Shown piece after piece: positions 28,499 through 37,078 of a stretch of 64,000 nt of DNA. Source of the stretch: CAZASK01 sp964487845 (GTDB taxonomy: Bacteria > Chlamydiota > Chlamydiia > Chlamydiales > FEN-1388); NCBI GenBank assembly GCA_964487845.1, contig CAZASK010000007.1, positions 10,772 to 74,771 on the forward strand. The letters run 5' to 3'. The position numbers and the translations under genes were made by a program. Positions within the stretch are counted from its first letter, which is position 1, and every line of letters begins with the position of its first letter. Below the pieces are notes generated by a model. It was not told the DNA's origin, made no database searches, and saw nothing but the letters and a program-made list of their open reading frames with translations.

Positions 28499-29209
28499 AT
28501 GGTCCGCGCGTTATCAGGAGCGGAAGCTTTATTAACAATCCTCAGAACCTCAAGATGGTCCGAAGACAATACCATTCGAGAACTTACAACAAAATTATAT
28601 AAAAAATCGTTCAAGACGATTGAAAGACTCAATTTTCTTGATAAAGAAACAGTCCAAAACATTCGCAATTTGTACAATCAATTCCACAAAAATGAAATGA
28701 CAATTCCTGAAATGCAAGAAGAAAAAAATCATCCAGAGCATTTGAATGGAACTGACTTAATCAAACTAAAAAAACAGAAAGAAAAAAACAAGAAAGCACA
28801 AAAGAAAGATAAAAAAAAGAAAAAAAAGATCGAAGTACGAAAGGTATATTATATGACACACACCGAAAGGATGAAGCGTATGATCACTTTCGAAAATGGC
28901 CGTGTAAAACTACCAAAATTCTTGAAGGGATCTCAAAAAATTGATTATGTCATGGATAATTTTGGGCACTTTTATGCGAGCAACGATGGCGAGAAAACAA
29001 ATAATGGTAAAATTGTAAAGCACTCATCTCTCTTTTCTGGTGAAGCAATCTCGTGTGCTGGATCAATAACCTTGGACAATTCTGGAAAAATTCTCTCTGT
29101 GAATAACGATAGCGGCCACTATACGCCAGGAGCAAATGAGCTGCATAATGTTGAAAAAGCCCTCAAGCAATACGGTGCAAAAGATTTTAAACTAGATTTA
29201 AAAAAATAA
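28499..29209 (+). CDS. Lysine-rich orphan with C-terminal HSS...SGHY motif domain
   Basis: A 236-residue protein starting at an ATG with only a weak ribosome site. The N-terminal part is helical; residues about 90-120 form an almost continuous Lys run (KKDKKKKKK). The C-terminal 90 residues form a separate module with KHSSLFSGEAISCAG, a strand pair SITLDNSGKI, and NNDSGHYTPG. I recall this HSS-x-G-x-AG ... SGHYxP spelling from C-terminal modules of uncharacterised bacterial, often pathogen, proteins, but cannot name a family. In frame upstream, after an ATG with AAGG (28412), lie 20 codons ending in TAA, so a nonsense mutation may have shortened a longer gene. The Lys run could bind nucleic acid; a role in host cells is a guess. 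Confidence 0.6.
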   Translation: MVRALSGAEALLTILRTSRWSEDNTIRELTTKLYKKSFKTIERLNFLDKETVQNIRNLYNQFHKNEMTIPEMQEEKNHPEHLNGTDLIKLKKQKEKNKKAQKKDKKKKKKIEVRKVYYMTHTERMKRMITFENGRVKLPKFLKGSQKIDYVMDNFGHFYASNDGEKTNNGKIVKHSSLFSGEAISCAGSITLDNSGKILSVNNDSGHYTPGANELHNVEKALKQYGAKDFKLDLKK

Positions 29210-29222
29210 TCACACATAATAA

Positions 29223-29243
29223 GCAGCTCTCCTAGAGAGCTGC
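29223..29243. terminator. Hairpin between convergent genes
   Basis: A perfect 9-bp stem (GCAGCTCTC 29223-29231 with GAGAGCTGC 29235-29243) with a 3-base loop sits between the stop codons of the Lys-rich gene and the Nudix gene, touching the latter. No T-run follows on either strand, so it may act weakly in both directions. Confidence 0.5.
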
Positions 29244-29807
29244 CTACCCGTCTAACATTCCTTTAATTTTTTGAAGACACCTTCTCAGATGAGGATCTGA
29301 GAAATCAAAAGGAACCGCATCCAGAGAAAACCAACGGACTTTATGAAATTCTTTGGGATCATATTCAAAAGTGTGTTTTGGATCTTCATAGAGCACATAC
29401 CATAAAGAGACATCTTGGTGACATATGCCACTTCCTACCGTCTTTGCAACTGTCAAAAAAAGAGGTTCATCAGAGGCAAACTGAGCCTCTATACCAAGCT
29501 CTTCTTTCGCCTCTCGACGCGCCGTATTCTTTGGATGCTCATCTGGCTCTACATGTCCTCCTGAAGGAAGCCATAGGCCTGACTTTTTGTGGTCGACAAG
29601 TAAAATCTGATCTCGGGCTTGCGTGAGAATAAGACAATACGAAACAAGATGTATTGCAGGTGTTGCAGGAGCTACAAGACGACACAACTCACTCCCAGAT
29701 TCGATCCAACTACATACAAAATCGATATGCTCTTGCTCTAACAGATCAACAGGCTCTATTCTTGAAACAATATCATATATTTCAGCGCGAAAATCCGTTG
29801 TATTCAT
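29244..29807 (-). CDS. Nudix hydrolase
   Basis: A 187-residue protein with a full Nudix box at residues 84-106: G84, E90, then RREAKEELG, matching G-x5-E-x7-REUxEExGU. The enzymes cleave nucleoside diphosphates linked to other groups with Mg bound by the box glutamates. The substrate cannot be read from the sequence. The first 50 residues form an extra N-terminal helical part, as in some YfcD/MutT-like proteins. AGAGAAG precedes the ATG. It lies 8 bases after the end of the 340-residue orphan gene on the same strand, so it is probably the last gene of the mtaB operon. Confidence 0.9.
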   Translation of the reverse strand: MNTTDFRAEIYDIVSRIEPVDLLEQEHIDFVCSWIESGSELCRLVAPATPAIHLVSYCLILTQARDQILLVDHKKSGLWLPSGGHVEPDEHPKNTARREAKEELGIEAQFASDEPLFLTVAKTVGSGICHQDVSLWYVLYEDPKHTFEYDPKEFHKVRWFSLDAVPFDFSDPHLRRCLQKIKGMLDG

Positions 29808-29815
29808 AATCTTCT

Positions 29816-30838
29816 CTATTTTTTAAAATTATCGAATAGGACTGCACCCCCTTTCTTTACTACCAGCCTATCATGTGATCGATGCTCTGCTTCATATAAG
29901 CCCATCCTCACCCGAAAGCTGCGAATAGATGAAGGAAATCTCATCACGATTTCATCGTCAACATGAGGCAAAAGGATTGCACGTCGCATAGACTTTTTCG
30001 TCCACTCAAGATGAAGAAGATGGTTTTTTCTCGTTCTTACATGAGTCAGCCGTCCTGAATGAAACTGTGGAGGGACGCAAGGAAGTATCGACAATACGGT
30101 GTCATCTTCTTGAAAAAAGATACTTCGCAAAAACGCATGCGAGTTTTTCAGAAAAGCGTGCTTGGACGATGCATTCTCTTTGAGTGGATGATGAAAACCT
30201 TGATACTGCTCATCTGCAAGCTGTGGAATAAAAATACTTTTAAATCCAGCGAAGGAGATATCTTGAAGCATCTTTTGCATTGTCATTGCATCATAATGCG
30301 AAGAATAGGTAGCGTTATCAGCGCGCAGCGACTGCGCATACAAATACCAAAGAGGCACTATCTCTCGGATATCTTGTCTTCGAAAGATCATCTCCACATC
30401 TTGTGACTTACTGCATCCAAGAGAGAGCCTTTCTCGCTCTGGCATCTTCACCTGCTTTTGAGACGACTGAAAAAAAGTATATCTATTTTCAATTTTTTCT
30501 AATTGATACTCAAGATGAGGGATAGCTACCTCAAGATCTTGTGGCTTTTTTACAAGCTCACATACAAAGCCGCTTTCGAGAGCACGTAGTGCATACCGAA
30601 AATATCCCTTATCCGCAAATCCTGAGACAATGACTGCACAAGATTCTAAGTCAGCGGTGACTGTAAACTGCTTCAGCAAGCCCGAATAGTGGAATTCCAA
30701 AACAGCAAGACAATGATCACTCCACATCTCGAGTCGAGTAGGATAGACAACACAAAGGAGTGCAGAACCTGGAAGATAGCAACTCGCTCCTGGCACATGT
30801 GAATAGGGTCGTACACGTAATGCTACATCAATTTTCAT
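29816..30838 (-). CDS. Orphan protein coupled to mtaB
   Basis: A 340-residue protein that I do not recognise. There is no signal peptide and no membrane helix. The first 30 residues (MKIDVALRVRPYSHVPGASC) and the ending (KKGGAVLFDNFKK) look like beta-rich segments, and the middle contains HYDAMTMQKMLQ and several helices. Its ATG overlaps the mtaB TGA as ATGA (30835-30838), so it is translated with mtaB. A position next to a tRNA-modifying enzyme is suggestive but proves nothing. It may be a lineage-specific chlamydial hypothetical. Confidence 0.7.
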   Translation of the reverse strand: MKIDVALRVRPYSHVPGASCYLPGSALLCVVYPTRLEMWSDHCLAVLEFHYSGLLKQFTVTADLESCAVIVSGFADKGYFRYALRALESGFVCELVKKPQDLEVAIPHLEYQLEKIENRYTFFQSSQKQVKMPERERLSLGCSKSQDVEMIFRRQDIREIVPLWYLYAQSLRADNATYSSHYDAMTMQKMLQDISFAGFKSIFIPQLADEQYQGFHHPLKENASSKHAFLKNSHAFLRSIFFQEDDTVLSILPCVPPQFHSGRLTHVRTRKNHLLHLEWTKKSMRRAILLPHVDDEIVMRFPSSIRSFRVRMGLYEAEHRSHDRLVVKKGGAVLFDNFKK

Positions 30839-32094
30839 ATTTTCCCAAATAGACCTTCAGCGCGATTTTCAATCAATTCTACTTCTACTATCTGATTTGT
30901 TCCTAAATTACCACGTGGAATATATACTTCAAGAAAGGTATCTGTATGTCCACGTAAGAGATTGTCTGCATCATGGGCTTCTTCTGTGAGCACCCATACT
31001 TTTTTACCGACATAACACTCTCGTAATGTAAAAGAGACCTCTTCTGCGACACGCAAAAGCTCGCTTTTGCGCACTTGTATTACCTCTTGAGGCACCTTAT
31101 TGGGATAGAGACTAGACCTTGTTCGTGGGCGATCGCTATAGGGAAACATATGCACTTTTGCAAATTCGGCCTCTCGAATAGCAGCTATGGTCTCTTGAAA
31201 ATCAACATCTGTCTCTCCAGGAAATCCCACGATGACATCCGTGGTGAAGGTAAAGTCTGGATCTTCTGCCTTGAGCCTGCGAACAGTCTCTTGAAATATC
31301 TGTCTTGTATATTTCCGATTCATTCGCTTCAGCACCATATTTGACCCTGACTGCAACACAAGATGCATGGAGTGACATGTATTTTTCCCATAGAGGATAG
31401 CACGCTGCAAATCGGCATCTACTTCGTCAGGATCTATAGAGGAGAGTCTCAGCCTTTTGACGCCTGGCACTTCATCCACTGCCTTCACAAGATCTACCAG
31501 ACGATGGCTACTCCCCTTACCTCCATCAAAATCTCCAATATTAATGCCTGTTAAGACAATTTCTTGATATCCAGAGGCAACAAGCGTCTCTACTTCTTGT
31601 AAAATACTTTCAATAGATCTGGAGTGAGAACGGCCACGCACATACGGGATGATGCAATAGGTACAAAATGAATTGCAGCCATCTTGGACTTTAACAAAAG
31701 CACGAGTATGAGCCTCAAAGCGTGTAATGGCAAACTCTGGAACCTCTTCTTCAGGAAACATCTGACGAATCAACTGCTCTTTATCGCTATTGGAAACCAC
31801 ATGATGGACACCTTCGATCGCACGCACAGATTCTGGATCGCGCTCTGCTAGACATCCCGTTACTACCACCTTCGCACCCGTATTCTTCTTCGCGAGCTGG
31901 CGGATAAGATGACGCGAGCTACTGTCGGCACTATGAGTTACAGTACAGGTGTTGACAACGCAGAGATCAGCCACTTCATCGCCCTTAGCCTCTTCAAATC
32001 CCATTTGGGTCAGCTGATCACGAAATGCCTGCGCCTCGTATTGATTTGTGCGGCATCCTAAAGCTTCGATACGATATTTTTTCTTTTCTAGCAT
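30835..32094 (-). CDS. mtaB: tRNA t6A37 methylthiotransferase MtaB-like
   Basis: A 419-residue radical-SAM methylthiotransferase that turns t6A37 into ms2t6A. The MTTase domain begins EALGCRTNQYEAQAF, with further cysteines in VVNTCTVTH and VVTGCLAERD; the radical-SAM cluster motif is DGCNSFCTYCIIPYVRGRSHSR, split here as two parts of one loop. The GCRTNQYE spelling is that of the MtaB/YqeV clade, not MiaB or RimO. A TRAM-like tail ends the protein. A minus-strand promoter is possible at 32133-32162. Confidence 0.9.
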   Translation of the reverse strand: MLEKKKYRIEALGCRTNQYEAQAFRDQLTQMGFEEAKGDEVADLCVVNTCTVTHSADSSSRHLIRQLAKKNTGAKVVVTGCLAERDPESVRAIEGVHHVVSNSDKEQLIRQMFPEEEVPEFAITRFEAHTRAFVKVQDGCNSFCTYCIIPYVRGRSHSRSIESILQEVETLVASGYQEIVLTGINIGDFDGGKGSSHRLVDLVKAVDEVPGVKRLRLSSIDPDEVDADLQRAILYGKNTCHSMHLVLQSGSNMVLKRMNRKYTRQIFQETVRRLKAEDPDFTFTTDVIVGFPGETDVDFQETIAAIREAEFAKVHMFPYSDRPRTRSSLYPNKVPQEVIQVRKSELLRVAEEVSFTLRECYVGKKVWVLTEEAHDADNLLRGHTDTFLEVYIPRGNLGTNQIVEVELIENRAEGLFGKI

Positions 32095-32132
32095 CTACTA
32101 CTCATGAACAATATATGACTTGGAAGGAGTCG

Positions 32133-32162
32133 ATTATATCTTACTGGGTAGGTAAAAATGAA
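32133..32162 (-). promoter_or_regulatory. Possible mtaB promoter
   Basis: Read on the minus strand, TTCATT (32162-32157), 18 bases and a perfect TATAAT (32138-32133) lie 38 bases before the mtaB ATG. The -35 box is weak. Confidence 0.35.
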
Positions 32163-32226
32163 GCACAAATAGTAGAGCGCTCATAGTCAAAACAACAACT
32201 CATTATTTTGTTCCTGCTCGCTGATA

Positions 32227-32263
32227 TTGACAAAAATAGAGCTTAGGTATCAAAATATGATAC
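32227..32263 (+). promoter_or_regulatory. abiE promoter with overlapping palindromic operator
   Basis: A perfect -35 TTGACA (32227-32232) is followed 18 bases later by CAAAAT (32251-32256) as likely -10. A palindrome GTATCA-AAATA-TGATAC (32247-32263) covers the -10 and the start site, 13 bases before the antitoxin ATG. AbiEi antitoxins are known to repress their own promoter by binding inverted repeats, so this is the natural candidate site. Confidence 0.6.
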
Positions 32264-32276
32264 ATAGAGGATAATT

Positions 32277-32948
32277 ATGTCAAAGTTATACGGTATGGAC
32301 CAAGCCATTATTACGCTTACCAATCGTGCTTTTACAAACGAGCTTGATTATCAGCTTGTAATGGATTGCCTGAAAGAGTACCGCTCTCCGCGCGCAAAGC
32401 TTAGTCGTCTTATGCGCGATCAAGTGCTGATCCATATGAGAAAAGGATTATACGTCTTAGGCGAAAAATCAAAACATGCACCTTATTGCCTTGAGCGTAT
32501 AGCAAATTTGCTCTACGGACCCTCTTATGTATCACTTGAACGAGCCCTTCACATATATGGCTTGATTCCGGAACACGCAGAGGTCGTGACAAGTGTGACA
32601 TGTAAATTGTCCAAAAACTACTCTACCTCTATCGGTTATTTTGTATATGCACACTGCCCTTCAAAGAGCTATGCAATTGGTGTAACACTCAAGGAGTTTG
32701 CAGAACATGACCAAGCGCTTATCGCAACCCCAGAAAAAGCCCTTATCGACCTGCTCACTATTCGACGAGGAAAAATCACAAGCATGTCGCAGATAGAAAA
32801 AATTCTGATAGAAGATTTACGAATCGAAGAAGACGATTTACGCAATCTTGATCGCACTCATATCCAGCGCATTCTGGCTGTTTATCCACATAGTGCTATT
32901 CATTTTCTTGAAAAATGGCTTCTCCGTTTAAAAGGAGACAGCAGATGA
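32277..32948 (+). CDS. abiEi: AbiEi-type antitoxin / transcriptional repressor
   Basis: A 223-residue protein. The N-terminal 60 residues form a winged helix (SPRAKLSRLMRDQVLIHMRKGLYVL), with the typical ending in a basic GLY turn. The middle holds the AbiEi signature LERIANLLYGPSYVSLERALHIYGLIPE and TPEKALIDLLTIRRGK. In AbiE systems this protein neutralises the partner toxin and represses the operon. It is preceded by GAGG and by a palindromic operator. It ends in an ATGA overlap with the toxin gene (32945-32948). Confidence 0.85.
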   Translation: MSKLYGMDQAIITLTNRAFTNELDYQLVMDCLKEYRSPRAKLSRLMRDQVLIHMRKGLYVLGEKSKHAPYCLERIANLLYGPSYVSLERALHIYGLIPEHAEVVTSVTCKLSKNYSTSIGYFVYAHCPSKSYAIGVTLKEFAEHDQALIATPEKALIDLLTIRRGKITSMSQIEKILIEDLRIEEDDLRNLDRTHIQRILAVYPHSAIHFLEKWLLRLKGDSR

Positions 32949-33817
32949 ATGATGCCATCTACAAAATGTTGGAACGTTATAAAATAACGAACCAAGCAGA
33001 CACAGAAAGAGCATTGCGAGAAATCTTGCAAGAAATCACGCTCATAGGCCTCTGGAGAAGTAAATTTTTTGACCACGCCGCCTTCTATGGAGGCACGGCT
33101 CTTCGAATCCTGTACGGGCTAGATCGATTCTCAGAAGATCTTGATTTCACACTTCTCAATAATCAATCTTTTACCTGGAACATGTTCGCAAATCAAGTAG
33201 TTCAAGAACTATCGTGCTACGGATTTGAAGTAAATTTTAGTGAAAAGAAAAAGCAAATACCAACTTCTGTTCAGTCTGCATTTCATAAAACCAACACAAA
33301 GCACGCACTCCTGCAGATAAGCCAGTCAAAATCATTAACCAGCAAACACAATCCAGACGCCCTCATCCGCATTAAAATAGAGATAGACACATGCCCTACT
33401 TTAGGTTTTAATACTACCTCAACTTATTTACGTGATCCCTTACCCATTCCTATCCGAACATTACACGAGTCTAGTTTATTTGCATGTAAAACGCATGCCA
33501 CCCTGTACAGAGCTTGGAAACAAAGAATCAAAGGAGGTGACTGGTATGACCTCATCTGGTTTTTAAGACGTGGTACGCCACTTCATGTCAAATACCTAGA
33601 AGCCTGCATGCATGCGAGCGGCACTCTTGAAAAACATGAACTCTTGACTATACTGACCATCAAAAACCTCCTTAAAAATAGATTGCAGCAAATCAATCTC
33701 GATGCTGCAAAAGAAGACATTCGACCATTTCTACGCGACCCCACGCAACTTGATTTATGGTCTATTGATTTTTTTACCTATTGGATTGATCGCCTGCAAT
33801 CTACCCAAGATAGCTAA
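32945..33817 (+). CDS. abiEii: AbiEii-type nucleotidyltransferase toxin
   Basis: The start is ATG 32945, which follows AAGGAGA and overlaps the antitoxin stop; an in-frame ATG 10 codons earlier has no ribosome site. The 290-residue product has the nucleotidyltransferase core GGTALRILYGL (Gly49-Gly50) and SEDLDF with Asp65 and Asp67, then WKQRIKGGDWYDLIWFLRRG, a DUF1814/AbiEii mark. Known relatives transfer nucleotides to tRNA ends and stop growth on phage infection. All key residues are present, so it is probably active. Its tail overlaps the end of hflX by 4 bases on the other strand. Confidence 0.87.
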   Translation: MNDAIYKMLERYKITNQADTERALREILQEITLIGLWRSKFFDHAAFYGGTALRILYGLDRFSEDLDFTLLNNQSFTWNMFANQVVQELSCYGFEVNFSEKKKQIPTSVQSAFHKTNTKHALLQISQSKSLTSKHNPDALIRIKIEIDTCPTLGFNTTSTYLRDPLPIPIRTLHESSLFACKTHATLYRAWKQRIKGGDWYDLIWFLRRGTPLHVKYLEACMHASGTLEKHELLTILTIKNLLKNRLQQINLDAAKEDIRPFLRDPTQLDLWSIDFFTYWIDRLQSTQDS

Positions 33818-35157
33818 AAAGTGGTAACATATCTCTGAAACTGCCAAGCGATGCTCTGCGGCAACTCTACATCGAGAAGTACATCGTTTTCCTCATATGA
33901 TTGCTCGTAAATATGACCATCCCGGATGGCAGCCGCAATCAGCTTATATTCGCTTTGTGGAACTCTCAGCTGCAGCCTTACTCTTCTTTTCTGCAACACA
34001 TGGTTGATTTCTTCAAAGAGCGCTTCAAAGCCCGTCTGCTCGAGCGCTGACATTTCTATTGCTCTTGGATACATGAGCTTCAACTTTGTAAAAGCTTCTC
34101 TTTCTCGAGGACCCATTTCCGCCAACTTATCTACTTTATTCAAAATAGTGATAGCTGGCGTATTTGGAGCTTTAAGCTCTTTTAATACCTTTAACGTGGT
34201 CTCCGACTGCTCAACAGCACCCGGGTGGGTAGCATCGATGATATGAATGAGAAATTCAGACTGTACAGCCTCTTCTAATGTGCTCTTAAATGCATGAACC
34301 AGAAGATGAGGTAATTTACGAATAAAGCCCACGGTGTCGATAAATAAAAGCTCTTGCTTATTTGGCAGCACATACTTTCTCGTCGTTGTATCCAACGTAG
34401 CAAAAAGCTTATCTTCTACCAACACTTCAGCCTGTGTAAGCGCCTTCATTAAAGTCGATTTACCAGCATTGGTATAGCCTACAATCGCAAATACAGGAAT
34501 ACTGGTACGTTCTCTCAAAATACGCTGCGTGCTTCGATGAGCTTGCATTTCTCGAATCTGCGTCTGCAGGCGGTCGATACGGGTTTTCAAAAGGCGTCTG
34601 TCAATTTCAATTTGCCTTTCCCCTTCACCTTTTGTGTAGCCACCACCAGATGAGCCTCCGCCACCGCCACTTTGTTTTCCAAGGTGCGTCCACATTCTTC
34701 TGAGCCTTGGCGTCACATAACGAACCTGAGCGAGCTCTATCTGCAGCTTCGCCTCTTTTGTCCTCGCACGATCTCCAAAGACTCCTAAAATGACTTCTGT
34801 GCGATCGATCACAGGAACACGAAGAATTTTTTCTAAATTTCTCTGTTGAGCTGGCGAGATCTCGTCATCAAAAATCACAAGATCTACTTGAAACTTCTGC
34901 ACTGCCTGCAGAAGATCTTCGAGTTTTCCTGTGCTTATATAGGTGGCTGCTGAATAGGTCTTTATCGAAAGAGCAATTTTTTCAGTCGAGAGAATCCCAT
35001 AGGTCGTTGCAAGAAGTTCAAGCTCCTTCAAACAATCGTCAACATATTCCTTTTTTGCATCGCCTTTGGCTATGCCAACAAGCAAAGCTCTTGCTTTTAC
35101 AATCTTTTCTCGGTCAAACCAACCTGTTGATGATCCAATGATTTCTTCTGTATCCAT
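33814..35157 (-). CDS. hflX: Ribosome-associated GTPase HflX
   Basis: A 447-residue GTPase that splits stalled ribosomes. The N-terminal HflX domain holds DLVIFDDEISPAQQRNLEK, then a glycine-rich linker (SGGGGGSSGGG), the signature GEGERQIEIDRR, and a coiled arm. The GTPase domain has G1 GYTNAGKST (Lys233), G3 DTVGF and G4 NKVD. Length is normal. In Chlamydia hflX and phnP are also neighbours. The gap to phnP is 5 bases, so the two are co-transcribed with phnP first. Confidence 0.95.
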   Translation of the reverse strand: MDTEEIIGSSTGWFDREKIVKARALLVGIAKGDAKKEYVDDCLKELELLATTYGILSTEKIALSIKTYSAATYISTGKLEDLLQAVQKFQVDLVIFDDEISPAQQRNLEKILRVPVIDRTEVILGVFGDRARTKEAKLQIELAQVRYVTPRLRRMWTHLGKQSGGGGGSSGGGYTKGEGERQIEIDRRLLKTRIDRLQTQIREMQAHRSTQRILRERTSIPVFAIVGYTNAGKSTLMKALTQAEVLVEDKLFATLDTTTRKYVLPNKQELLFIDTVGFIRKLPHLLVHAFKSTLEEAVQSEFLIHIIDATHPGAVEQSETTLKVLKELKAPNTPAITILNKVDKLAEMGPREREAFTKLKLMYPRAIEMSALEQTGFEALFEEINHVLQKRRVRLQLRVPQSEYKLIAAAIRDGHIYEQSYEENDVLLDVELPQSIAWQFQRYVTTF

Positions 35158-35162
35158 ATATT

Positions 35163-35954
35163 TTATTGCTCAGCGTGTAGTACAAGCCCATCATATGCAA
35201 TATGCATACCTTTGGGCAAAAGAGTGGAAGCGTGATTATAATCGATTTCGTGTGAAAGATGAATAAAATACGCACTGTGAGGAGATATTTTTTTTACAAA
35301 ATCCACAGCCTCATCAATTGTAAAATGAAGTGTTGACGGCGTAAATCGCAATGCACTTATGACAAGTGTTTTGACTCCTTTCAAAAAGTCATACAATGAT
35401 ACATCATATGTTTTGATGTCAGTGAGATAGGCAAGATCTCCAAAGCGAAGACCGAGTACCGGCATGCTGCCTTGTTTGTAGGTGGTATAGCTAAAAGGAA
35501 GATCGCCTACAGCGGCCATGCCATGATCATGTGGCAAAGGGATAAAGTCAAATTTTGCGGTGTGATTGCTGCCATCACTATTTTCCTTAAAATGGTAGTG
35601 ATACTGACTTTTGACTTCATGCAAGCTTTGCTTGGAAAGGACACATGGAATAGGCGCCTGTTGCTTGTAATTAAAAATGCGCAAATCCTCCAGCCCCCCT
35701 AAGTGATCATAGTGCGTATGTGTTAAAATAAGACCATCAACACGATCGATATGTCTCTCAAGAGCTTGCTGTCTGATATCAGGCCCCGCGTCAATCAAAT
35801 ATTTTCTATTATTATGACTCAGTAGAGCAGCAGAACGCAGTCGCCTGTTTTTTGGCTCTATTGACAGACACACGGCACATGAGCAACCTATGACAGGCAC
35901 TCCGCTCGAGGCTCCTGTCCCAAGAAAAGTAAGAGTGGGTGTTTTCAATAACAT
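35163..35954 (-). CDS. phnP: PhnP-like metallo-beta-lactamase-fold phosphodiesterase
   Basis: A 263-residue metal-dependent hydrolase. It has LTFLGTGASSGVPVIGCSCAVC at the start, with the Cys pair of PhnP-type proteins, the metal motif HTHYDHLGG, and later FIHLSHEIDYN. E. coli PhnP cleaves cyclic ribose phosphates in phosphonate breakdown, but no other phn gene is present here, so the natural substrate is open. From memory, chlamydial genomes carry the same gene beside hflX. Confidence 0.85.
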   Translation of the reverse strand: MLLKTPTLTFLGTGASSGVPVIGCSCAVCLSIEPKNRRLRSAALLSHNNRKYLIDAGPDIRQQALERHIDRVDGLILTHTHYDHLGGLEDLRIFNYKQQAPIPCVLSKQSLHEVKSQYHYHFKENSDGSNHTAKFDFIPLPHDHGMAAVGDLPFSYTTYKQGSMPVLGLRFGDLAYLTDIKTYDVSLYDFLKGVKTLVISALRFTPSTLHFTIDEAVDFVKKISPHSAYFIHLSHEIDYNHASTLLPKGMHIAYDGLVLHAEQ

Positions 35955-36074
35955 ATGCGATAGGTATACTACAACAGCCCAAAAATTGGCTACTTATACC
36001 ATTTGGCTCTCGTCAAAAAGTTGCCATCCGTGAGAAAATAGTCCACTCCCGGAATATGGGTCAAGGGTTTACAA

Positions 36075-37043
36075 ATGAAAATTGCAGTCATTGGAGCGGG
36101 CTTTGCAGGGCTTGCCACCAGCTATTGGCTTACACACACCACTACTCACGAAGTGGCGCTATTCGATCGCCTACCAATCGGGGAAGGCACTTCAGGTATT
36201 GCGGCAGGCCTTTTACACCCTTATAGAAGTAGCTCTTTTCTTCCTAACTGGAATGCAGAAGTATGCATGCAAGAAACTGAGTTTCTCTTAAATGTAGCTT
36301 CATCAATGCTTCCATTTTCTTGCTATCAAAGAAGCGGCATCCTCAGGCCGATTACTCACGACACAGCATGGGATCTCTCAGAACTACCCAAAGAATGCGA
36401 AATGTGGGATCGAGAAAAAACAGCTTCTTTGCCAGGCTTAAAACCTCTTTCCGCACTCTTTCTCAAAAGAGGCATTACTGTCGACTGTAGCAACTACCTC
36501 AAAGGACTCTATCTTGCGTGCACAAGAAAGGGGCTACTATTTGAACAGCGAGACATCTCGGCACTCACAGAGCTTGCTTCCTTTGACAAAATCGTGATTG
36601 CAACAGGCGCTGCCATCTCGTCACTCAAAGAAACAGAGCATCTTCCAATCACGCGTATCAAAGGCCAACTTCTCGAAATCGAACATACGCACAACCCACT
36701 ACCTTGTCCCATCTTCGCAAAGGCCTATCTCATCACAAAAGAAAAAAGTGCAATCATAGGAGCCACATTCGAAAGACGCTTTAGTAATACAGAGCCCGAC
36801 ATGAGATATGCGCAAGATGATCTTATGAAAAAAATTGAATCATTTTCCTCTTGGCATACAAGAGGAGCTGTGCTTCGCTGTAAAGCTGGCTTTCGCGCAA
36901 CAACACGCGATCACCGTCCACTAATTGCCCCGATCAATGAAAATTGTGTGTGCATCACAGGACTTGGATCTCGAGGATTATTGTATCATGCATATATGGC
37001 AAAACAAGTCGCTCATAGGATTACTCATCTTACGCACTTGTGA
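36075..37043 (+). CDS. FAD-dependent oxidoreductase (DAO family)
   Basis: A 322-residue flavoprotein with an N-terminal dinucleotide site VIGAGFAGLATSYWL (Gly7, Gly9, Gly12) and the ending GLGSRGLLYHAYMAKQVA typical of the DAO family. The motif GIAAGLLHPYRSSS resembles the flavin domain of MnmC, where a similar GNPAGIxxP loop binds FAD. The closest role would therefore be the MnmC2-like step of tRNA wobble uridine modification, or a glycine/D-amino-acid oxidase. The methyltransferase half of MnmC is absent. The C-terminal codons and the stop are part of a long hairpin at 37023-37076. Confidence 0.75.
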   Translation: MKIAVIGAGFAGLATSYWLTHTTTHEVALFDRLPIGEGTSGIAAGLLHPYRSSSFLPNWNAEVCMQETEFLLNVASSMLPFSCYQRSGILRPITHDTAWDLSELPKECEMWDREKTASLPGLKPLSALFLKRGITVDCSNYLKGLYLACTRKGLLFEQRDISALTELASFDKIVIATGAAISSLKETEHLPITRIKGQLLEIEHTHNPLPCPIFAKAYLITKEKSAIIGATFERRFSNTEPDMRYAQDDLMKKIESFSSWHTRGAVLRCKAGFRATTRDHRPLIAPINENCVCITGLGSRGLLYHAYMAKQVAHRITHLTHL

Positions 37044-37076
37044 TGCCAGGAGGCATCACAAGTGCGTAAGATGAGT
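37023..37076. terminator. 25-bp perfect hairpin between convergent genes
   Basis: The arms 37023-37047 and 37052-37076 are perfectly complementary over 25 bp with an AGGA loop. The left arm includes the last codons and stop of the FAD oxidoreductase; the right arm ends 3 bases before the stop of the ankyrin gene. There is no T-run. It is probably a bidirectional terminator, but it is much longer than the usual 8-13 bp stems in this window. Confidence 0.7.
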
Positions 37077-37078
37077 GA

